Shown here piece after piece: positions 1-6,129 of a stretch of 6,908 bases of DNA (positions within the stretch are counted from its first letter, which is position 1; each line of letters begins with the position of its first letter). Made by a program: the position numbers and the translations under genes. The notes beneath the pieces are model-generated. The model was not told where the DNA came from, searched no databases, and saw only the letters and a program-made list of their open reading frames with translations. The stretch covers positions 1 to 6,908 of the forward strand of contig JAJYAE010000230.1 of NCBI GenBank assembly GCA_021779695.1, read 5' to 3'. The DNA comes from Acidobacteriota bacterium. Lineage in GTDB: Bacteria; Acidobacteriota; Terriglobia; Terriglobales; Acidobacteriaceae.

Positions 1-1110
1 GAAGCTGAAATCTCGTTGGATCAAAATGTTGTTTATGACGGTACGCACCACCCTCTCGCCGTCATCAGCCTGTCCTCCAGTTTCATCGGCGAGGTCGAGC
101 TTGAAGAACTGAAGAGACACATTCATTTCGATCATCGGAATTCCGATTCCATCCCCTTTCACTACCGGCAACAATTTCGTAGCTGGGAAAGGGATTGGGG
201 CTTCTGTATGCCGAAAAGCGCAGTCGATGCCCTCACGCCTGGAAAGTACACCGTCAGAATCCGAACCCGCGAAGGACCCGGCTCGGTCAAAATTCTTGAG
301 TACAGGCATCACGGAGCGACAGACCATGTTTTCGTGCTCGGCGCCAATCTCGATCACGCCGGAGTCGCGAACGACGGTCTTTCCGGCGTTGCGGTCGGAA
401 TTGAAGTCATGCGCCGCCTGGCGGAGCAAAGGACAAAGTTCACGTACGCGCTCGTCCTCTCGCCCGGCATCCTGGGAACGGAGTTGTATCTCGGCTCCAT
501 GCCGCCGCGGGAGAGAGCAAAGATCGTGGAAGGCATGTTTCTGGAAATGCTTGGTACGGAGAATTCGCTGGCAGTGCAGGAATCCCGTCATAGTATGGTG
601 AGCCTCTCTCATGCCATACATACCAGCCTGCAGAAGCAGGGCATTGACTACAGACACGGATCTTTTGAGGAGATCATCATCAACGATGAATACCTCTACG
701 AGAACTACGGAATTCCGATGCTCTCTCTGTCTCGCTTCCCCTACGCGGAATATCACTCCAGCCGCGACTCCGCCGCGATCATGCGGGAGCCGGCGCTTGA
801 AGAAGCAGTCGAGGCCGTCCTCGGCATGATCCAGCATCTTGAGTCCTCTCCGATTCTTGTCAAGCGGTTCACCGGAAACATGTGCCTATCGAACCCGCAG
901 TACGACCTATATATTGACTATGGCCAGATCGCTTTTGGCCAGTCGCCTACAGACACAACAAAGCGTCTTCGCGCACTCATGGACTTCATTCCATCTCTGG
1001 AGCGGCCAGTCAGCGTGGCCGCAGTCGCTCATCGGATGGGACTTAATGAAGCGGCAGTGATGCAGTACCTCATCCGCTGGCAGGAAAAAGGGCTGATCGC
1101 CCTCCTCTAA
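1..1110 (+). CDS. DUF4910-type M28-like peptidase-fold protein with C-terminal winged helix (5' partial)
   Basis: The reading frame is open from base 1, so the gene enters from the left. The TTG at 16 is the first start-like codon, but it lies inside an already matching domain and is probably an ordinary Leu. Residue numbers below count from that TTG. Residues about 1-95 look like the small inserted (DUF2172-like) domain, with the typical 'DWGFC' segment near 60-64. The peptidase-like core follows: 'NLDH' at 111-114, 'ANDGLSG' with Asp120, 'GTE' with Glu156, Glu177, and 'EYHSS' with His247. The last 55 or so residues look like a winged helix-turn-helix ('VAAVAHRMGLNEAAVMQYL'). Relatives are about 430 residues long, so perhaps 60-80 residues are missing. 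Such proteins occur in polysaccharide and sugar-modification loci, but I know of no settled function. The M28 core suggests a zinc hydrolase or amidase; the winged helix may not bind DNA. The first expected metal ligand, His, appears to be Asn111. Family assignment is fairly sure; activity is unknown. Confidence 0.8.
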   Translation, partial: EAEISLDQNVVYDGTHHPLAVISLSSSFIGEVELEELKRHIHFDHRNSDSIPFHYRQQFRSWERDWGFCMPKSAVDALTPGKYTVRIRTREGPGSVKILEYRHHGATDHVFVLGANLDHAGVANDGLSGVAVGIEVMRRLAEQRTKFTYALVLSPGILGTELYLGSMPPRERAKIVEGMFLEMLGTENSLAVQESRHSMVSLSHAIHTSLQKQGIDYRHGSFEEIIINDEYLYENYGIPMLSLSRFPYAEYHSSRDSAAIMREPALEEAVEAVLGMIQHLESSPILVKRFTGNMCLSNPQYDLYIDYGQIAFGQSPTDTTKRLRALMDFIPSLERPVSVAAVAHRMGLNEAAVMQYLIRWQEKGLIALL

Positions 1111-1175
1111 CGGTTTGCAATTTGTGATCAACTCTGACCTCAGCGGTGGGGGTCCTACAACCTGGAATCACACGA

Positions 1176-1182
1176 AGAAAGG
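1176..1182 (+). promoter_or_regulatory. Ribosome binding site of the SDR gene
   Basis: AGAAAGG lies 8 bases before the ATG at 1191. It decides the start in favour of 1191 over the in-frame GTG at 1146, which would add 15 residues ahead of the Rossmann strand and has no comparable site. The surrounding 80-base gap (1111-1190) shows no convincing promoter or terminator. Confidence 0.6.
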
Positions 1183-1190
1183 CAACAGCT

Positions 1191-2159
1191 ATGAAAGTCC
1201 TTGTCACCGGTGGCGCCGGTTATATCGGGTCCTCCTTGGTTCCATACTTACTTGCCCAAAATCATCAGGTCCGTGTGCTGGATTCACTGATGCATGGCGG
1301 AGAGTCGCTCCTCGGCGTGTGGTCGAACCCGGGTTTTCAATTCATGCTGGGCGACATTCGGGAAAGCGCAAAGATGGCGGATGCACTGAACGGTGTGGAT
1401 GCAGTGGTCCATCTGGCTGCAATCGTCGGAGACCCGGCATGTTCGCGGGACGCAGAACTGTCGAAGTCCGTCAATCTGGATGCGTCGCTCGATCTCCTGC
1501 AGCGCTGTAATCGGGAGGGAGTGAAGCGGCTGATCTTTGCTTCTACCTGCAGCAACTATGGAAAGATGGCAGATCCCGACAAGCTCCTCGATGAGGACTC
1601 GGAACTGCGCCCCGTGTCGCTCTACGCAGAGACAAAGGTTGCAGTGGAAAAAGAAATCCTTCGCACCGTCAACGGTGGACCACTTTGCCCGACGCTGCTT
1701 CGCTTTGCGACGATCTTTGGCGTCTCGCCCCGCATGCGATTCGATCTTACCGTCAATGAGTTCACTGCGGAACTTATCCGGAAGAAGCACCTTACGGTTT
1801 TCGGGGAGCAGTTTTGGAGACCATACGTGCACGTGAAAGATGCTGCACGTGCGATTGCACGTGTCCTGGAATCCGAAGAATCTCTCGTCCGTGGCACTGT
1901 CTTCAACGTCGGTTCAACTGACCAGAACTTCCGTAAGCAGGATCTGGTTGAGATGATGAGATCCCATGCTCCCGATGCGATTGTGGAGTATGTTCACAAA
2001 AAGGAAGATCCGCGCGATTATCGAGTCTCCTTCGCGCGCATCGCACAGCAGCTCGGGTTTCAAATCTCGATCACGGTCAGCCAGGGAATCGAAGAAGTCG
2101 CCCGTCTGATTAAGAGTGATGTCATTACGGATTACGAACACAAGAGGTACCGCAATTGA
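1191..2159 (+). CDS. NAD-dependent nucleotide-sugar epimerase/dehydratase (extended SDR)
   Basis: A 322-residue extended short-chain dehydrogenase/reductase, a normal length for sugar-nucleotide epimerases, dehydratases and 4-reductases. The dinucleotide-binding motif TGGAGYIG is at residues 6-13. Asp31 ends the second strand and points to NAD(H) rather than NADP(H). 'LAAIVGDPAC' follows the fourth strand. The active site has Ser118-Thr119 in 'STCSNYG' and the Tyr145-x-x-x-Lys149 pair ('YAETK'). 'YVHVKDAARAI' and 'VFNVGS' are typical of the C-terminal substrate-binding half. It would act in the cytoplasm on an NDP-sugar by oxidising or reducing C4, but the motifs do not tell epimerase from dehydratase or reductase. 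The ATG at 1191 is preferred because it starts directly at the Rossmann strand (MKVLVTGG) and has a good ribosome binding site. The gene overlaps the aminotransferase start by 4 bases, so the two are probably translationally coupled and share a pathway. Confidence 0.9.
   Translation: MKVLVTGGAGYIGSSLVPYLLAQNHQVRVLDSLMHGGESLLGVWSNPGFQFMLGDIRESAKMADALNGVDAVVHLAAIVGDPACSRDAELSKSVNLDASLDLLQRCNREGVKRLIFASTCSNYGKMADPDKLLDEDSELRPVSLYAETKVAVEKEILRTVNGGPLCPTLLRFATIFGVSPRMRFDLTVNEFTAELIRKKHLTVFGEQFWRPYVHVKDAARAIARVLESEESLVRGTVFNVGSTDQNFRKQDLVEMMRSHAPDAIVEYVHKKEDPRDYRVSFARIAQQLGFQISITVSQGIEEVARLIKSDVITDYEHKRYRN
2142..2148 (+). promoter_or_regulatory. Ribosome binding site supporting a TTG start
   Basis: AAGAGGT, with an AGAGG core, sits about 8 bases before TTG 2156 and inside the 3' end of the SDR gene. 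It supports the TTG as the true start of the aminotransferase. The first internal ATG (the Met of 'RFERMVAE') would remove conserved N-terminal sequence. The TTG overlaps the SDR stop as TTGA, a usual layout for coupled translation. Confidence 0.6.
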
Positions 2160-3367
2160 GCGCTACAGAACAACTTGCTCCCGGCGCACCTCCGCCGGAA
2201 GAGTTTGTCCCACTCATCGTTCCGGAAATCCGGGGGAACGAGTGGGCCTATGTGAAGGAGTGCCTCGACACGAATTGGGTCTCCTCGGTAGGAAGTTATG
2301 TCGAGCGCTTTGAGCGGATGGTCGCAGAACGAGCTGGCGCGAAATTCGCGGTAGCAACTACCAATGGCACCGCAGCACTGCACATCGCGCTCCTCCTCGC
2401 GGGCGTGGAGCAGAACGATGAGGTGCTCGTATCATCTCTCACGTTCATCGCGCCCGCCAATACGATTCGGTACGTCGGAGCGTGGCCGGTTTTCATCGAT
2501 GCCGATCCGTCTTACTGGCAGATTGATCCGCAAAGAATCAAAGATTTTCTGGAGCATGATTGTTTTTGGCAGAAAGGAACGCTGATCCGAAAGGGAACTG
2601 GGCGAAGGGTTCGCGCGATTCTTCCCGTTCATATCCTCGGACACCCAGTCGACTTCGACGCCATTCAACAGATTGCTGAACGTTTCGCTCTTCCAGTAGT
2701 CGAAGACGCCACGGAAGGGCTGGGCGCCCAATATCGAAACCGAAGTCTCGGCGGCATCGGCGATGTGGGCTGCTTCAGCTTCAATGGTAACAAGATCATC
2801 ACCACCGGTGGCGGCGGAATGCTCGTCACCAACCGCCATGACTGGGCTGAGCGGGCGCGATATCTTACGACGCAGGCAAAAGATGATCCGATTGAATACG
2901 TGCATGGAACGGTCGGCTATAACTATCGTTTGACCAATCTCCTTGCTGCAATGGGGTGCGCACAGATGGAAAATCTCGACGCATACATTGAGGCAAAGCG
3001 AAGCATCGCAGCGCGCTACCAGGCAGCATTGGGTTGTATCCCCGGCATCACAACTCCGTCCGAGGCGGAATGGGCCACCAGTACCTATTGGATGTACACC
3101 ATCCGGATCGATGAGCGCCAAACGGGAATTGACGCCAGAACTCTGCTCCGCGCACTCCACGCAAAGAAGATCCAGACACGGCCCCTTTGGCAACCGATGC
3201 ATTTGTCTCCCGCGCATTCATCCCATCAGCATCCTCCATGCCCGGTCGCAGAAGCTCTGCATGGAAGTGCGCTCAGCCTTCCTTGTTCAGTCGGATTAAG
3301 TGAAGCAGATCAGGACCGCGTCATTGACGCTATCCGGGGAACCATTGAGACCAATGCCGTTCGATGA
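2156..3367 (+). CDS. DegT/DnrJ/EryC1/StrS aminotransferase, LegC-like
   Basis: A 403-residue PLP-dependent aminotransferase of fold type I that makes amino sugars from 4-keto (or 3-keto) nucleotide sugars, usually with glutamate as donor. 'PEIRGNEWAYVKECLDTNWV' near residues 23-42 and 'SSVGSYVERFE' just after it are the family N-terminal signature. 'TNGTAALH' binds the cofactor phosphate. Asp184 in 'VVEDATEGLG' should contact the PLP ring nitrogen. Lys213 in 'FNGNKIITTGGGG' is the Schiff-base lysine. The SFNGNK signature, the long 'DCFWQKGTLIRKGTGRRV' insert and 'TTQAKDDP' resemble the LegC branch, whose founder aminates a UDP-4-keto-6-deoxy-GlcNAc sugar in legionaminic acid synthesis. The other leg genes are not seen here, so the actual product may be another 4-amino sugar. 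The TTG start has a good ribosome binding site and keeps the whole N-terminal signature. Acts in the cytoplasm, probably with the SDR next to it. Confidence 0.93.
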   Translation: MSATEQLAPGAPPPEEFVPLIVPEIRGNEWAYVKECLDTNWVSSVGSYVERFERMVAERAGAKFAVATTNGTAALHIALLLAGVEQNDEVLVSSLTFIAPANTIRYVGAWPVFIDADPSYWQIDPQRIKDFLEHDCFWQKGTLIRKGTGRRVRAILPVHILGHPVDFDAIQQIAERFALPVVEDATEGLGAQYRNRSLGGIGDVGCFSFNGNKIITTGGGGMLVTNRHDWAERARYLTTQAKDDPIEYVHGTVGYNYRLTNLLAAMGCAQMENLDAYIEAKRSIAARYQAALGCIPGITTPSEAEWATSTYWMYTIRIDERQTGIDARTLLRALHAKKIQTRPLWQPMHLSPAHSSHQHPPCPVAEALHGSALSLPCSVGLSEADQDRVIDAIRGTIETNAVR

Positions 3368-3383
3368 CGCGAAGGCCTCCAGG

Positions 3384-4868
3384 ATGAGCGTTGACGGGCT
3401 CTTTGCGTCCGCGACCCCGCACATCGCCAACTTCGCCCGGCAGCAGGCGCTTCTCTACCGAGAGGATCCGCGGCTTCAGATCTACTTTGAGGCGCTCCAG
3501 GTGGATCGCCTTAATACCCCGCGAGCGCGGACTGGCAAGCCGGCATTCTGGAAGAGTGCGTCCCACGCAACACTGGCTCGATTCAGCCGCGTGGCTCGAC
3601 TGTCGCGCATGCCAAAGGTCAAAGCTGATGTTCTGATCTGCCCCAGTCCGTATTTCAGTCGAAAAACCGAAACACAATTCTTCTTAAGAACCGTATTCGG
3701 AGTCGCGGCCACTGGAGCGAAAATTGCATGCTTCGTGCCAGAGGCAGCCCCTGGCCGACGCGAAATGGCCGACCAGCTTACCAGTAAGGGATTGCTGGGC
3801 CAGGTTGAACTGATCGACCCCGTCGGCGATCTGGGGACTCTCAGCAGGCCCCTCTTGCGCAATGCAGCCCGACGTCGTGGGCAAATCGCGTTCGACATTG
3901 CGGTCCAAATCCTGGCCCCCCACGGCCTCGCACCGGGTGAGGACGTACGAGATCACTTTGAGCGCCTTGCCTACTTCGCGGAAGCTTGGAGCCAGATTGA
4001 GGATCGAACGGAATTTGCGACCGCAATCACACGATGCCATTGGCTCCCTTTATGCAGCTCCGTCACGGCAGCGGCATTGCAAAGAGGATCCAGATCCATC
4101 ACATTCCAGCAAGGCGTGATCGGACACTCGCTCGACGTACCAGTTTCTGCAAGCACATTTGTCGCGTTTGGAGAGACGTCGTCCAGCTTTTTGTCCCGGT
4201 TGAACGCGCGCTTCTTTGAGGCAGTGGGGCTGCCCGCGCCACCAGTCTCTTACGTGCACGGCGGCAGCCTCTTTGATCGGATCTGCAATCTGGACGATCA
4301 GTTCGCAAATGCGACCCTGCTAATGGTCGACTACCCCACATCCCAGGCCGAGTTCTACGGAGTGCAAAAGCAAACTGAAGCGCTCATCCAGCTTGGCGAA
4401 ACATTCCTTGCCGAGGGGGATCCATCGTGGCGGCTCATCATACGGCCTCACCCCTTCTGGAATGACTTGGATCTGGAATCCTGCCTCAGCCTTGCAAGAC
4501 GCTTCCCGCAACGTTGCGAAATCTCCCATCCCGCCCGGCCCCTCGATGACGACCTGCGCCGGTCATCGGCGGCGGTGGGCATCTTCAGCGGTGTTCTCAC
4601 AGTGGCCTCTGCCTCCGGCCTTCCTGGCTACTTTCTCAAAACGCCCGGAGGCTTTGAGTCCGGTGATCTGGCATGCTTTGAGCGTGACCAGATCCTCGCG
4701 CCCGATCAGGCATTGGAGCAGATTCAGACAATACTGCGAGATCACAAAGCATATCTCGAGGCCAGAACGGCCGCGCTGCGGAATGGACGGACCTATTATG
4801 CAGGAGGAGGCAATCTCGCGCTTGACGAGAGATTCTTCCGCACAATCATCGAGCATCCGAATTCATAA
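3384..4868 (+). CDS. Putative GT-B-fold glycosyltransferase, divergent
   Basis: A protein of about 494 residues without an obvious close family. Numbering from ATG 3384, the N-terminal half is basic and weakly featured, though 'ADVLICPSPYFS' looks like a Rossmann strand with its following loop. The second half holds 'FQQGVIGHS' (241-249), followed by 'TFVAFGETSSSFL'. It also has 'LIIRPHP' with His356, and then 'GIFSGVLTVASASGLPGYFL', a strand-loop-helix like the nucleotide-sugar end of GT-B enzymes. The 'QQG/QHG ... RPHP ... S-x-A-x-x-G-P' order is shared by capsule-type, CDP-glycerol and polysialyl-type transferases, so I infer a sugar transferase. No signal peptide or membrane helix is evident. 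Start choice is uncertain: ATG 3384 has GAAGG 8 bases upstream and lies 16 bases after the aminotransferase stop. ATG 3354 (14-base overlap) has a weak site, and GTG 3300 lies deep in the upstream gene. It is followed 9 bases later by the GT4 gene. The reading frame is firm, the function moderate. Confidence 0.72.
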   Translation: MSVDGLFASATPHIANFARQQALLYREDPRLQIYFEALQVDRLNTPRARTGKPAFWKSASHATLARFSRVARLSRMPKVKADVLICPSPYFSRKTETQFFLRTVFGVAATGAKIACFVPEAAPGRREMADQLTSKGLLGQVELIDPVGDLGTLSRPLLRNAARRRGQIAFDIAVQILAPHGLAPGEDVRDHFERLAYFAEAWSQIEDRTEFATAITRCHWLPLCSSVTAAALQRGSRSITFQQGVIGHSLDVPVSASTFVAFGETSSSFLSRLNARFFEAVGLPAPPVSYVHGGSLFDRICNLDDQFANATLLMVDYPTSQAEFYGVQKQTEALIQLGETFLAEGDPSWRLIIRPHPFWNDLDLESCLSLARRFPQRCEISHPARPLDDDLRRSSAAVGIFSGVLTVASASGLPGYFLKTPGGFESGDLACFERDQILAPDQALEQIQTILRDHKAYLEARTAALRNGRTYYAGGGNLALDERFFRTIIEHPNS

Positions 4869-4877
4869 CAGTAGCCA

Positions 4878-6011
4878 ATGCAAGAGCCAATGCGAATCAT
4901 ATTTGTCAGCGCGATGAACGGATGGCAATGGGGCGGCAGTGAAGAGCTCTGGAGCCAATGCGCCGCAGCAATGAAGAAGGCCGGCGACCATGTGATGGTC
5001 TCCGTGCCCGATTGGCCGAAGAAGGCGTCGCGTGTCGTCGAATTGGAGCAGCTCGGCGTGCAAGTCAAGACACGCCAGGCTGGCAAGGACATGAGGCTGA
5101 CCCGCCGCATACGGAAGGCCCTGGTTGACAGTTTCGGAGACGATTCCGGATGGCTCTCCAGCTTTCGACCCGATCTTGTCGTCATCTCGCAAGGGTATAA
5201 CTCTGGCGGATTCAAGATTGCCGCTGCATGCCAGAAGGCAGAAATTCCTTACATCGTGATTGTGCATTGCAACCATGAGTCGTGGTGGTTTGGAAGCGAC
5301 CTGGATGCGGCCCTGCAGTGCTATACCCATGCGAAAAGAGTCTTCTGCGTCTCAGAGCGGAATCTCGCGCTTCTCCGTCTTCAGCTTGGTGAGCCCGCTC
5401 TCGAAGCGGACATCGTGAGGAACCCGTTCAACGTTTCGTGTGATTCGCCTCCGGCTTGGCCGGGATCGGATCTTCCTTGGAGGATCGCTTGCGTCGCCAG
5501 GCTCGAGCTCGCAGCAAAAGGGCAGGACATTCTGCTCCAGACGCTCGCTTTGCCTGAGTGGCGCGATCGCCCTATCGAGCTGAATCTATATGGTTCGGGA
5601 CCCGACGAGTCTCTCCTTCGGAAGCTCATCAAGTGCATGGAGCTCAAGAGCGTGAATCTCATGGGGCATACGCACGACGTCAGAGAGATTTGGGCAGGTA
5701 ATCACATTCTGGCTCTCCCATCACGGTATGAGGGCCTTCCGCTCGCCCTCGTTGAAGCCATGTGGTGCGCGCGACCGGCAATCGTCACGGATGTAGGCGG
5801 CAATGCCGAACTGTGCGTCGACGGGCAGACTGGATTTGTTGCCGCCGCCCCAAACCTCGCTTCGTTTTCGGCAACGCTGGACTCTGCGTGGAAGATGCGG
5901 AATCAATGGCAGGAGATGGGACGAACCGCACGAACCGTGGTGCAAGTCCGAATTCCCACCAACCCAATCGACATTTTCTGCGGACGGATTCGGCAGCTTG
6001 TAGCCTCCTGA
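4878..6011 (+). CDS. Glycosyltransferase family 4 (GT-B, retaining)
   Basis: A 377-residue GT4 enzyme that transfers a sugar from a nucleotide donor to a growing lipid-linked glycan at the cytoplasmic side of the membrane. The N-terminal acceptor domain begins 'MRIIFVSAMNGWQWGGSEE', with the glycine-rich loop and Glu at 19-23. The C-terminal donor domain has 'ACVARLELAAKGQD' with Arg208 and Lys214, expected to bind the donor phosphates, and 'LYGSGPDE'. The family EX7E motif is present as Glu285 and Glu293 in 'YEGLPLALVEAM', followed by 'PAIVTDVGGNAE' for nucleotide contact. Length is normal and all key residues are present. ATG 4878 has a weak ribosome binding site. ATG 4890 (residue 5) starts exactly at the first strand and has AAGAG just upstream, so it is a fair alternative. 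The sugar and linkage cannot be told from sequence. Confidence 0.93.
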   Translation: MQEPMRIIFVSAMNGWQWGGSEELWSQCAAAMKKAGDHVMVSVPDWPKKASRVVELEQLGVQVKTRQAGKDMRLTRRIRKALVDSFGDDSGWLSSFRPDLVVISQGYNSGGFKIAAACQKAEIPYIVIVHCNHESWWFGSDLDAALQCYTHAKRVFCVSERNLALLRLQLGEPALEADIVRNPFNVSCDSPPAWPGSDLPWRIACVARLELAAKGQDILLQTLALPEWRDRPIELNLYGSGPDESLLRKLIKCMELKSVNLMGHTHDVREIWAGNHILALPSRYEGLPLALVEAMWCARPAIVTDVGGNAELCVDGQTGFVAAAPNLASFSATLDSAWKMRNQWQEMGRTARTVVQVRIPTNPIDIFCGRIRQLVAS

Positions 6012-6085
6012 ATGGTTTTTCTCAAGGAGATCCTTTTGGGAACGTTGCAGAGCCTTCCTGAATGAAACAGCAATCATCTGCTCCA

Positions 6086-6100
6086 CGCGCCCGTTGCGCG
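6086..6100 (+). repeat. Short perfect inverted repeat (hairpin)
   Basis: CGCGC (6086-6090) and GCGCG (6096-6100) flank a five-base loop CCGTT, giving a compact all-GC stem-loop about 17 bases before the GT2 ribosome binding site. No T-run follows, so it is not a standard terminator. It could slow transcription, protect the mRNA end, or be chance in GC-rich DNA. Confidence 0.45.
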
Positions 6101-6116
6101 GCCAGCATTCAGTTGC

Positions 6117-6120
6117 GGAG
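6117..6120 (+). promoter_or_regulatory. Ribosome binding site of the GT2 gene
   Basis: GGAG lies 9 bases before ATG 6130, which begins directly at the first Rossmann strand of the GT2 domain. It confirms the start and shows the gene can be translated independently of the upstream gene. Confidence 0.6.
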
Positions 6121-6129
6121 TCATAAGCA

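Larger units (their letters stand above)
6012..6129 (+). other. Intergenic gap between the two glycosyltransferase genes
   Basis: These 118 bases are the longest non-coding stretch in the window. They hold a 17-codon frame (ATG 6012, directly after the GT4 stop) with no supporting features, a small GC-rich hairpin at 6086-6100, and the ribosome binding site of the GT2 gene. I see no hairpin followed by a T-run, so no classical intrinsic terminator, and no promoter I would defend. Confidence 0.6.

Noticed and set aside
1284..1832. Antisense open frame of 182 codons
   Set aside because: It lies fully opposite the SDR gene, whose motifs are clear. Its product shows no recognisable domain.
1829..1863. 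Three copies of GCACGTG within 35 bases
   Set aside because: They fall in the SDR coding sequence for a conserved segment ('YVHVKDAARAIARV'), where Val, His, Ala and Arg codons explain them. An operator function there is unsupported.
2432..3217. Antisense open frame of 261 codons
   Set aside because: It is opposite the well-supported aminotransferase. Long antisense frames are common in GC-rich genes, and no domain is visible.
3300..3383. N-terminal extension of the GT-B-like gene from GTG 3300
   Set aside because: It would overlap the aminotransferase by 68 bases and has no clear ribosome binding site. ATG 3384 or 3354 is more likely.
4393..4917. Forward open frame of 174 codons in another frame
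   Set aside because: It overlaps the 3' half of the GT-B-like gene and the start of the GT4 gene, whose motifs (RPHP, GGSEE) are in the other frames.
5921..5938. 9-base tandem repeat (ACGAACCGC / ACGAACCGT)
   Set aside because: It encodes R-T-A-R-T in frame near the GT4 C-terminus. It is short, in frame, and within a normal-length protein, so probably chance.
6012..6065. 17-codon frame directly after the GT4 stop (TGAATG)
   Set aside because: It is very short, with no recognisable peptide type and no good ribosome binding site.
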